A stretch of 64,000 nt of DNA, from the NCBI RefSeq assembly GCF_010091945.1, contig NZ_WVIE01000010.1, positions 1 to 64,000 on the forward strand. The letters run 5' to 3'. This document shows, piece after piece, positions 55,860 to 64,000 of the stretch. A model generated the notes under the pieces. That model had not been told where the DNA came from and ran no database searches. It saw only the letters and a list, made by a program, of their open reading frames with translations. The stretch is from Myxacorys almedinensis A (lineage in GTDB: Bacteria > Cyanobacteriota > Cyanobacteriia > Leptolyngbyales > Leptolyngbyaceae). The translations under genes and the position numbers were made by a program. Positions within the stretch are counted from its first letter, which is position 1. Every line of letters begins with the position of its first letter.

Positions 55860-57662
55860 CTAAGCACTGGCTAGCTGGAGGCGACGATCGGCTTGTAGCA
55901 AAATTTCCACCTCCGCGATCGGAATAGCGGGGCTGTAAAGATAACCCTGCATCGCTTGGCAACCCATCTCCTGGAGTGCCAAAAGTTGCTTGACTGTCTC
56001 AACACCTTCAGCAACGACTTTTAGCCTCAGGCTTTTTGCCATCGCAATAATGGCGGTTGAGATTGCATTTGCCCCTTCACTGGTGGCCAAATGTTGAACA
56101 AACGATCGATCAATCTTCAACGCATCAATCGGTAAAGAATTGAGATAGTTGAGGGACGAATAGCCAGTCCCAAAATCGTCGATGGAAATTTCGATGCCCA
56201 GCGCCTTTAGTTTCGACAAAATTGTGATGGTCGTTTTCACATCTTGCATCAAACAGGTTTCCGTGAGTTCTAACACTAGCAGCTTGGGATCAAGCCCTGT
56301 TTCAGCCAAAATAGCAGCCACGCGATCGACAAAATCATCTTGCTGAAACTGCCGCATCGAGAGATTAACCGACACTCTCAGAGGAGATGCACTCCACTGC
56401 TGCCAGTTTTTAGCGTGCTGGCAAGACGTTTTGAGCACCCATTCACCCAAAGGAACAATTAATCCCAATTCTTCTGCGATCGGAATAAAGGTTGCAGGCG
56501 AAATCATGCCTCGTCCCGGATGGTTCCAGCGCAACAACGACTCCATGCCAATCACTTCGCCGGTTCTAAGGTTGACCTGCGGTTGATAATGCACCTGAAA
56601 CTCAGCCCGCTCGATGGCTTGGGTCAAATCCATCTCAATTAAGCGACGCTCAACTTCAAGTTCATCCATTTCAGGCGAATAGAAGCGGTAGCTCTGCCCC
56701 TGCTGTTTGCACCAGTGCCGTGCCGTTTCGGCTTGCGTGATCAGGTGTTCTGGATGCTGGGTCAAGTCTTCACTCAGGGTAATGCCCAGACTGATTTGAA
56801 TGCGAATCTCGCGTCCGTTGATCTTAAACGGAGCCGAGATCGACTTCACAATATGTTGGGCTAACTCTGCAACTTCTGCCTGTTGAGGGTTGCGAGTTAG
56901 CACAATGCCAAATTCGTCACCACTGAGGCGAGCCAGCATACCGTGAGAATCCACCAGTTTGGTTAGGCGATGCGCCACCATTTTCAGGAGAATATCGCCC
57001 GTGGCGTGCCCAAAGCTGGCGTTAATCGAGCGAAATCGATGAATGTTGAGGCAAAGAATCGTGATCCGTTGCAGCTTGGCAACGCCAGTAGTATTGCTAA
57101 CAAGGTCAGAACTCGCCTGCCCCTCTGCAAGGCTGGTCGGATAGAAGGCTGGGTCGTGCTCTAGAGTCCAGCGTTGGATCTGTTGACAGAGCAAGCTGCG
57201 GGTTTGAAGTTGGGTGAGCGGATCTAATGCGGCTCCTCGCTGGAGGGCCTCGACGGCTTGGCGCTGCTCGTTGGCGTAAAGTTGAGCGATCGCAGTGCGT
57301 TTGGTCAGACGAGATGCGATCGCAGCCAATAGCTCTGTCACCGAACAAGGTTTTATCAGATAGTCATCTGCACCCAAGTTCATGCCGCGCCGAACTTCTT
57401 GATGCTCACATTTTGCAGTCAGAAAAATGACTGGAATGGCTGCTGTCAACGGGTGACTACGGAGCGCTTCTAAAACGCCGTATCCATCAAGTTCAGGCAT
57501 CCGAATATCGCACAAAATTAGGTCGGGCAAGTAAGCGGTTGCCTTACGCACCCCGGCTACGCCCTGCTCTGCACCCAGCACCCGAAATCCTTCCAAATCT
57601 AATATTTCTAGAAGATTTGACCGGATCGTTTCATCGTCCTCGATCACCAAGATTGTCTTCAT
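55860..57662 (-). CDS. Response regulator with GGDEF and EAL domains
   Basis: The 600-residue protein has a receiver domain (about 1-120; ILVIEDDETIRSNL, phosphoacceptor Asp in LILCDIRMPELDG, Lys in LIKPC). A GGDEF domain (about 195-335) has the variant LSGDEFGIV, and an EAL domain (about 345-590) has GMESLLRWNH, LELTETC, IDDFGTGYSSL and DALKIDRSFVQ. The EAL Glu and the acidic metal ligands are kept, although the motif reads ESL. Synthase and phosphodiesterase activity towards cyclic di-GMP are both plausible. No histidine kinase is adjacent. Confidence 0.92.
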   Translation of the reverse strand: MKTILVIEDDETIRSNLLEILDLEGFRVLGAEQGVAGVRKATAYLPDLILCDIRMPELDGYGVLEALRSHPLTAAIPVIFLTAKCEHQEVRRGMNLGADDYLIKPCSVTELLAAIASRLTKRTAIAQLYANEQRQAVEALQRGAALDPLTQLQTRSLLCQQIQRWTLEHDPAFYPTSLAEGQASSDLVSNTTGVAKLQRITILCLNIHRFRSINASFGHATGDILLKMVAHRLTKLVDSHGMLARLSGDEFGIVLTRNPQQAEVAELAQHIVKSISAPFKINGREIRIQISLGITLSEDLTQHPEHLITQAETARHWCKQQGQSYRFYSPEMDELEVERRLIEMDLTQAIERAEFQVHYQPQVNLRTGEVIGMESLLRWNHPGRGMISPATFIPIAEELGLIVPLGEWVLKTSCQHAKNWQQWSASPLRVSVNLSMRQFQQDDFVDRVAAILAETGLDPKLLVLELTETCLMQDVKTTITILSKLKALGIEISIDDFGTGYSSLNYLNSLPIDALKIDRSFVQHLATSEGANAISTAIIAMAKSLRLKVVAEGVETVKQLLALQEMGCQAMQGYLYSPAIPIAEVEILLQADRRLQLASA

Positions 57663-58852
57663 CGAAGCTTATAAGGTGAAATTTATGAACTCTTAAATTT
57701 GATTTAAATCCGCATTAAAGAAAAGCATGAACCACGCCTCAAAAAATTTGAGAACCAATTGCCCATACCTGAACAACGATGCGATCGTCATCTCTTCGTA
57801 ATCTTTAAAGGGGGAGAGCATAGTTGTTAGCTATTTGGCAGCAAGAACCGAGCAGAAATACTAAACAGGAATAACAAAAGCCTATTCTGTTTAGTTTCAG
57901 ATGATTTAAACGTTGTGTCACCTAAATCTTTATCCTGATTTTAGATTCTGTTTGCGCTGAGTAATGTATAGTGCCACGCGCTCTAATTTTTGAGCTTTAG
58001 CGGAGTCGGTTAGACCTATCTGAATTGGCATGGTTTGATCGCCATACATTTTAGGGGTTTTACAGTTGAAATGCTTTCAGGAACTCGTTAAAAAAGCCAC
58101 TTTTGGCGTTTGAAAGTGTCTAGGAAGGCAAGCAATATAAAGAAAACAAGTGGTTACTTTATAGAGCCTACTGAGGTGAGGATTGTGCGGATAGTAAATT
58201 TTACTACTCCGAGTTAAGTTTGCCCTCGAACTCATTTCTTGACTACTCAAGATCACCAATTAAGCCCACAATTTAACAAATAACTACAGGAAAACCTGAA
58301 GAAATTACGGTTGCACTGTATTCTCAAGTAATTGAATACCCTAGATCTAGCCTGTTTTCTCCGTACTGATGCGACGACATGCAATGCAAACTTAAGATGG
58401 GTTCAAAGATTTTTAGATTATGAAGGAATGAGCGTGACGCCTTAACAGATTCAGCTTAATTTGAAGTTTGTTGAAGGAAGCCAGGAACCTTATCAATGTA
58501 ATATAGCGTTCTTTGAATAAGTAGAATGTAATGTAGCTTTCTTTAAAGAAACAAGAAGAAGTGTGAGGCAGGTTGGCACAGATGGCAGATTAGTTTGGAA
58601 AAGTTGAACGCTTCAAATTTAAGTGAATGATGGCATGACCCCAAAAAATAAATGATGGCATGACCCCAAAAAATATCTATATAAACGGTTTAGGGCACTA
58701 GTGTACGGCGGGGGATGGCAGACTAGAATTTAACGATGCGGGTTCTAGAATTGAAATTTATATAGTCGTAGTATTATCTTCCGAAGAGCCGTTGAAGCCC
58801 CAAGTTTTGCTTTTTTGGTCTATATCATTTTTAGTTTCGTCACCCCCATTTC
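57663..58852. other. Long AT-rich intergenic region before the STAND genes
   Basis: About 1.19 kb has no supported gene. It contains an imperfect 23-bp repeat (58495-58517 and 58525-58547) and a perfect 25-bp tandem duplication at 58626-58675. Both lie upstream of the first STAND gene and may be in its leader. No RNA gene is recognised. Confidence 0.4.
58626..58675. repeat. Perfect 25-bp tandem duplication
   Basis: The 25-bp unit, beginning AATGATGGCATGACC, occurs twice without any mismatch, 58626-58650 and 58651-58675, about 180 bp upstream of the HTH-AAA gene. Confidence 0.97.
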
Positions 58853-60193
58853 ATGTCACATTCTATGACCCACCAAAGCCAGCCTGCCAAACGTAAACGT
58901 GGAATCATCCTTAGTCTTAGAGGATGGCAGCGCTTGCAGGCGGCTGAACAGCGCGCCCCTGAGCACCACCCTTCGGGTAAGCCCTACACCTTACAGGAAC
59001 TGAGCGATCGCACTGGGCTTAGCCCCAATACGTTGGCGAGAGTCCGGGGTCGAAAAGTGGCGGTTGATCAGCAGACCCTAGAGAACTATTTTCGAGCGTT
59101 TGGGCTAACCCTCGGAACAGAAGATTTCACAGATTCTGACCTAGCCACGGCAAGCGGGCGGCAGCAAGTGATGTTGACGGGTCAGCTACCGATCGATTCT
59201 CCGTTTTATATTCATCGTCCGCCAAGCGAAGCCCTCTGCCACGAAGGATTGCTGCAACCCGGTGCGTTAATCCGCATCAAGGCACCGCGTCAGATGGGAA
59301 AAACCTCTTTAGCGGCAAGGGTGTTAGCTCAACTCAGAGATCAGCGCTTCTCAACAACGATGACGAGTTTGCACTTGGCAGACACAGCCGTTTTTACAGA
59401 CTTGAAGCGGTTTTTGCAGTGGTTTTGCGCCGTGGTAACGCAAAATCTTGAACTGCCCAACCAGGTTGACCACCATTGGGATGATTTATTTGGCAATAGT
59501 TATAACTGTACAAACTATTTTGAAAGCTATATTTTGCCAAAGATCGATCAGCCCCTGGTGCTGGCGCTAGATGAAGTTGATGTGGTGTTTGACTATCCTC
59601 ACATTGCCAGCGATTTTTTTGGCATGCTGCGGGCGTGGTATGAAAAAGCCCGCTATGGTGATGCGAAAAGCGAACTATGGCGAAAACTTCGGATTGTACT
59701 GATCCATTCCACAGAAGTGTATGTGCCCTTAAACCTAAATCAATCCCCGTTTAATGCTGGGCTTGCGATCGAGCTTCCCTTGTTTAACGCCGAACAAGTC
59801 CTAGATTTGGCGCAGCGCTACGGCGTTGAGAATCTTGATCAGGCGGGTGCAGAACTGATGATGTTGACAGGCGGCAGTCCGTACTTGGTGCAGGTAGGGC
59901 TGCATTGTTTGAGTATGCAATCGGCGTCTTTAGAGCAATTGGTGAATCATTCCAGCGCGATCGATGGGGTGTATGGATCGCACTTACGCAATTTGCTATC
60001 TGATTTGCAGAAATATCCTGACCTGCTGGCAGCGCTCAAGCGAGTCGTGCTGTCTTCTGCGCCCCTAGAGTTGGAGCCAATGCAAGCCTTTAAGCTGCAA
60101 AGTAAAGGGTTGGTGCGGATTCAGGAACAGCAGGTTAGCCCTAGCTGTGCGTTGTATCGCAACTATTTTTCTCAGGTCTTGGCAACCTCATAA
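58853..60193 (+). CDS. HTH-AAA-like (AAA_35) STAND ATPase
   Basis: The 446-residue protein has an N-terminal helix-turn-helix-like segment (YTLQELSDRTGLSPNTLARV, residues about 45-65) and a P-loop ATPase of the AAA_35 type. Its Walker A is IKAPRQMGKTSLAARVL and Walker B is VLALDEVDVVF. Mid-domain features IASDFFGMLRAWYE and MLTGGSPYLVQVGLH are also family marks. It ends about 200 bp before the WD40 STAND gene. STAND proteins often serve as switches in signalling or conflict systems; the role here is unknown. A second ATG at residue 5 is possible. Confidence 0.85.
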   Translation: MSHSMTHQSQPAKRKRGIILSLRGWQRLQAAEQRAPEHHPSGKPYTLQELSDRTGLSPNTLARVRGRKVAVDQQTLENYFRAFGLTLGTEDFTDSDLATASGRQQVMLTGQLPIDSPFYIHRPPSEALCHEGLLQPGALIRIKAPRQMGKTSLAARVLAQLRDQRFSTTMTSLHLADTAVFTDLKRFLQWFCAVVTQNLELPNQVDHHWDDLFGNSYNCTNYFESYILPKIDQPLVLALDEVDVVFDYPHIASDFFGMLRAWYEKARYGDAKSELWRKLRIVLIHSTEVYVPLNLNQSPFNAGLAIELPLFNAEQVLDLAQRYGVENLDQAGAELMMLTGGSPYLVQVGLHCLSMQSASLEQLVNHSSAIDGVYGSHLRNLLSDLQKYPDLLAALKRVVLSSAPLELEPMQAFKLQSKGLVRIQEQQVSPSCALYRNYFSQVLATS

Positions 60194-60397
60194 TCCGCAA
60201 CTACGGATGACAAGGTTGAGTATGATGGTTTTCAGTGTGATCCTGTTTTTTCGTATCAATTTTCCTCGGTATCATGGCTTCGTCTGGGTCACAAGCCGCG
60301 ATCGTGGCGGCTCATCCGTAGGATCGCGAGTCGCAACCGAGACCCGACTCTGCACCGCCCTAGATTGCTCTCCCATGCCCCATCCTCAGGACACCTC

Positions 60398-63300
60398 ATG
60401 AATTATCAGGTAGGCGGCAGTCTGCCACCCGACGCGCCGTCGTATGTAAAACGGCAGGCAGACGAGGAACTCTATCACGCCCTGCTCAACGGCGAGTTTT
60501 GTTATGTGTTTAACTCGCGACAGATGGGGAAGTCGAGTTTGCGGGTGCAAACCATGCAACGGCTGCGATCGCAGGGTGTAGCTTGCTGTGCGATCGACAT
60601 TACCGCCATCGGGATTCAGCAGGTCAGCAGCGAACAGTGGTATGCCTCGATCGCCGCCTCTATGGTGAGTAGCTTTGGGCTGTCGGTGCGGTTGGGGGTG
60701 TGGTGGCGCGATCGCGCTCATCTGACGGTGGTCAATCGATTGGCGGAATTTTTGAGAACGGTTGTCTTGGAGGAACTTCCGGGAAAAATTGTCATTTTTA
60801 TTGATGAAATTGACAGCGTTTTGAGCCTCGATTTTTCGGTAGATGATTTTTTTGCGCTGATCCGAGCCTGCTACGACCAGCGATCAGAGTATCGGGCATT
60901 TGAGCGGCTCAGCTTTGCCTTACTGGGCGTGGCAACCCCGACAGACTTGGTTGCCGACAAAACCCGGACGCCGTTCAACATCGGTCATGCGATCGAACTC
61001 GATGGCTTTCGACTGACAGAAGCACTGCCGCTTTTGCCAGGGTTAGCAACCGTCGTGAGCAATCCTAAAACGGTGCTACGGCACGTTTTAAAGTGGACGG
61101 GTGGACAGCCATTTTTAACCCAAAAACTGTGTCAACTGGTGGTTCAAGAGTTAAAAAGCAAGACGCTCGATGGCTCTTGTGCCACCGCTTCTCCTGCCGC
61201 ATCAGACCTTGATCTTCTGTTCCACAAACACCTGATTGACAATTGGGAAGCGCAAGACGAACCCGAACATCTGCGGACGATTCGCGATCGCATTCTTACC
61301 AACGAGCCGCGCGCGGGGCGATTGCTCGGACTCTATCAGCAAATTTTGCTCAACCAAGCGCCAGAGGCAGAGCCCAATGGGTCACCTCAGAACGGTGACA
61401 GGGCGATTAGCGCAGAGTGCCACTCGATCGGAGCCGACGAGAGCCGCGAACAGCTAGAACTGATTTTGTCAGGGCTTGCCCAAAAGCACCACGGGCACCT
61501 CCGAGTTAGAAACCCGGTGTATGCGGCGGTGTTTGATTTGGCGTGGGTAGAACAGCAGTTAGCCCGGTTGCGCCCTTATGCCGAATCCCTCAGTAGTTGG
61601 CTGCGTTCTAAAGGAAGCGATGACTCGCGCCTGTTGAGAGGTCAGGCCCTGCTCGATGCTCAAGCATGGTCAGTTGGCAAAAGTTTGAGCGATCAAGATT
61701 ATCAGTTTTTAGCCGCAGGTCAGAGCTTTGATCGGCGCGAGGTGCAGCGCGATCTAGAAGCGGCACGAACCCAGGAAATTGCCGCACGACTCGATTTAGA
61801 ACGGCAGAGCACAAAGCGACAGCGACTGTTGATCGGGTTTATGAGTTTAAAGTTGGTTGCTGCGATCGCGTTGGGATTGCTGGCCTATGGGCAATATCGC
61901 CGCGCCGCTCAGAATGAAACCCGAGCGATCGCCAGCACCTCGGAGGCGTTGTATAGCGTTGGCAAGGGACTCGATGCCCTGATCACAGCCCTGCGCGCTC
62001 AGCACTACCAAACTAGCCTCCGCGTGGTTGACCCTGCCATTGGGCAGCAAGTCGAACGGGCGCTGGGGCAAGCCGTCTATTCTGCAACCGAGTCTAATCG
62101 GCTATCTGGGCAGCAGAGCGAGGTGCGCTGCGTCAGCATTCGCCCAGACAGTGAATATATTCTGACCTGTAGCGACGACGGAAGAGCCACCCTCTGGCGA
62201 CGAGACGGCTCCCAAGTCACTACCTTGAAAGGGCACCAATCGAGTGTTTTAGCCGCCGCCTTTAGCCCCAATGGCACGACGATCGCCACGGCAGGGGCAG
62301 ACAACACCATCCGGCTCTGGACGCACGATGGGTGGCTCGTCCGGTCTCTGCCAGGACATGCTGCCTCGATCAATGGACTCGCCTTTAGCCCCGATGGGCA
62401 AAGCCTTGCATCCGCTAGCCAAGACAACACCATCAAACTCTGGAACCGCGAGGGCACGCTGCTCAAAACCCTCGACGGGCATCAGGCACCGGTGCAGAGC
62501 GTCAGCTTCAGCCCGGATGGGCAGGGGTTGATCTCTGGCAGCCTAGATCAGACGATCAAGCTCTGGAACCGCGAGGGCACGCTGCTCAAAACCCTCGATG
62601 GGCATCGAGATGGAGTCATGAGCGTGGCGTTTCACCCCGATGGTCAATCGTTTGTCTCTGGGGGGCTAGACGATAAGATTCGCCTATGGCGACGAGATGG
62701 CACGCTGATCAACGCGCTGAACAGTGATCATCAAGGGGTGACGGCGATCGCAATTCGCGCTGATGGAGCCGCGATCGCATCGGTTGGCTTCGATAAAACG
62801 CTGAAACTTTGGGGACGCGATGGCACGTTGCTGACGACGCTACGAGGGCACGACAATATTATTTGGAGCGTAGCGTTTAGCCCAGATTACCAGTACGTGA
62901 TGACCGCCAGTGCCGATCAGAGCGCCCGGATGTGGCGCTTAAACGGCGGACTGTTGACTCGTGTAGAAGGGCATCGATCCCTCGTGCAGTCGGTAAATTT
63001 TAGCGCCGATGGAAAATTGCTGATCAGCGCAAGTCAAGATAAAACCGTCAAGTTCTGGACGCAGAGCGGAATTTTGCTGAAGACACTTCGCGGCGATTGG
63101 CGCTGGGTGACAGAGGCAAAAGCCAGCCCCGATGGCAAAGAGATTGCCTTGGTTGAGTTTGATCAAGACATTCAGCTACGAAACCGCCACGGCGTGCTGA
63201 TCAAAACGTTGGCTGAGCCTGGGGAAACCATTTACAGCCTAGAGTTTAGCCCAGCAGGAGACTGGTTTATTACGGGCGGGCGCAAAAAGCAGATTAGACT

Positions 63301-63976
63301 GCGACAGCGCGATGGAACGCTCATTAAAACCTTGACGGGGCATACTAATGCGATTCGGAAGGTGGCGGTGAGTGCCGATGGTCAGAAAATTGCGTCTGCC
63401 AGCTTAGATGGCACGGTAAAACTTTGGCGAGTCAAAGATGGGGCACTGTTGGCAACGTTAGCTGAGCATCAAGCGGATGTCCGAGCGGTGGCGTTCAATC
63501 CTAGAGCAACTCGCGCTTCTGCAACGTTAGTAGATAGTGTGGCAGTGCCGATCGCAGGTGCAAACCCGGTTGCCCTGGCCAGTGGAGGCTCTGACAAAAC
63601 AGTCAGGCTCTGGACGCTAGACGGCACGCTGCTCAAAACGTTAGACGGGCATCAAGGCACGGTGTATGCGGTGAAGTTTAGCCCAGATGGGAAGATGATT
63701 GTGTCAGCTAGTGCAGATAAAACAATCAAATTATGGGCACTAGATGGAACGCTATTACGAACGCTGAGTGGGCAAACCGATGCTATTCGAGGTATTGATT
63801 TTAGCCCGGATGGAAAATTGCTGGCATCTTCTAGCGCCGATAAAACAATTATCGTGTGGAATTTGCAGCAAGTTCTGACGCTCGATCCTAAAACAGCCGC
63901 CTGCAACTGGGTGCGAGATTATTTAAAGACAAATCGCGAGGTTGAGAGCCGCGATCGCGCCCTCTGCGATGATTAG
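60398..63976 (+). CDS. AAA-like (AAA_35) STAND ATPase with 14 WD40 repeats
   Basis: The 1192-residue protein has a P-loop ATPase domain (residues about 1-300; Walker [15 protein letters not shown], Walker [14 protein letters not shown]). A helical linker and one membrane segment follow at about 475-500 ([20 protein letters not shown]). WD40 repeats fill about residues 555-1160. I count fourteen repeats with SPDG, DKTIKLW-type ends, enough for two seven-bladed propellers. The ATG at 60398 gives the family N-terminus [17 protein letters not shown]. The propellers probably bind partner proteins or ligands on one side of the membrane. The gene ends 24 bp before the window end. Confidence 0.9.
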   Translation: MNYQVGGSLPPDAPSYVKRQADEELYHALLNGEFCYVFNSRQMGKSSLRVQTMQRLRSQGVACCAIDITAIGIQQVSSEQWYASIAASMVSSFGLSVRLGVWWRDRAHLTVVNRLAEFLRTVVLEELPGKIVIFIDEIDSVLSLDFSVDDFFALIRACYDQRSEYRAFERLSFALLGVATPTDLVADKTRTPFNIGHAIELDGFRLTEALPLLPGLATVVSNPKTVLRHVLKWTGGQPFLTQKLCQLVVQELKSKTLDGSCATASPAASDLDLLFHKHLIDNWEAQDEPEHLRTIRDRILTNEPRAGRLLGLYQQILLNQAPEAEPNGSPQNGDRAISAECHSIGADESREQLELILSGLAQKHHGHLRVRNPVYAAVFDLAWVEQQLARLRPYAESLSSWLRSKGSDDSRLLRGQALLDAQAWSVGKSLSDQDYQFLAAGQSFDRREVQRDLEAARTQEIAARLDLERQSTKRQRLLIGFMSLKLVAAIALGLLAYGQYRRAAQNETRAIASTSEALYSVGKGLDALITALRAQHYQTSLRVVDPAIGQQVERALGQAVYSATESNRLSGQQSEVRCVSIRPDSEYILTCSDDGRATLWRRDGSQVTTLKGHQSSVLAAAFSPNGTTIATAGADNTIRLWTHDGWLVRSLPGHAASINGLAFSPDGQSLASASQDNTIKLWNREGTLLKTLDGHQAPVQSVSFSPDGQGLISGSLDQTIKLWNREGTLLKTLDGHRDGVMSVAFHPDGQSFVSGGLDDKIRLWRRDGTLINALNSDHQGVTAIAIRADGAAIASVGFDKTLKLWGRDGTLLTTLRGHDNIIWSVAFSPDYQYVMTASADQSARMWRLNGGLLTRVEGHRSLVQSVNFSADGKLLISASQDKTVKFWTQSGILLKTLRGDWRWVTEAKASPDGKEIALVEFDQDIQLRNRHGVLIKTLAEPGETIYSLEFSPAGDWFITGGRKKQIRLRQRDGTLIKTLTGHTNAIRKVAVSADGQKIASASLDGTVKLWRVKDGALLATLAEHQADVRAVAFNPRATRASATLVDSVAVPIAGANPVALASGGSDKTVRLWTLDGTLLKTLDGHQGTVYAVKFSPDGKMIVSASADKTIKLWALDGTLLRTLSGQTDAIRGIDFSPDGKLLASSSADKTIIVWNLQQVLTLDPKTAACNWVRDYLKTNREVESRDRALCDD

Positions 63977-64000
63977 CCCTCTGCAATGATTAATACTTTT

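Noticed and set aside
11535-58675. CRISPR array among the tandem repeats
   Set aside because: Repeats are directly adjacent without spacers and mostly in two copies, and no cas gene is present.

Overview
The window comes from a cyanobacterial chromosome. It carries photosystem II genes (psbZ, psbE, psbF, psbL, psbJ), photosystem I genes (psaI, psaL), the assembly factors rubA and ycf48, a tocopherol cyclase and the system II cytochrome c assembly pair ccdA/ccs1. The HIP1 octamer GCGATCGC is very common throughout. The many signalling proteins and long intergenic spacers suggest a filamentous, Leptolyngbya- or Oscillatoria-like genome, but that placement is inference.

Layout. 1-2.1 kb: a radical SAM/SPASM maturase and, upstream of it on the same strand, a small secreted-type precursor with two nearly identical 32-residue Cys/Gly-rich repeats. 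I read this as a RiPP locus and it is the best candidate for an undescribed system here. 2.3-7.8 kb (+): DUF6464 protein, tocopherol cyclase, tRNA-Arg(CCT), an orphan MalK-type ATPase, ccdA and ccs1. 7.8-11.3 kb (-): hisIE and a DHH/CBS/tRNA nucleotidyltransferase fusion. 11.3-13.9 kb (+): psbZ, ribH, a non-autonomous inverted-repeat element, and cysA. 13.9-23.6 kb (-): an eight-gene surface-polysaccharide cluster with glycosyltransferases, a Wzx-type flippase and a UDP-galactopyranose-mutase-like flavoprotein. 24.3-29.5 kb: dus, an orphan histidine kinase, and an MBOAT/SGNH-like pair that may O-acylate the polysaccharide.

30.7-33.1 kb (+): the rubA-ycf48-psbEFLJ operon, which supports photosystem II assembly, closed by a bidirectional terminator. 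33.1-37.0 kb (-): psaL and psaI, separated by a second copy of the inverted-repeat element and a large acidic protein of unknown function. 37.2-39.2 kb (-): hisS, a small unknown protein and a PedR-like LuxR regulator. 39.6-44.4 kb (+): a signalling cassette of zinc ribbon/possible pseudokinase/PP2C phosphatase, CHAT-FHA protein and an unknown alpha-helical protein. 44.7-47.8 kb: a frameshifted UPF0175 gene, aroB, then DUF4926, DUF6883 and Mrr endonuclease genes. 48-57.7 kb: MAPEG, LCP cell-wall ligase, pentapeptide-repeat/helix-hairpin-helix membrane protein, two small unknowns, wecB and a REC-GGDEF-EAL regulator. 58.8-64 kb (+): two adjacent STAND-type ATPases, one with an N-terminal HTH and one with fourteen WD40 repeats.

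A recurring background feature is exact or near-exact tandem duplication of 9-25 bp, usually in two copies, at about a dozen places. Most are intergenic and several touch a stop or start codon. No CRISPR array, rRNA, integrase or transposase gene was seen.
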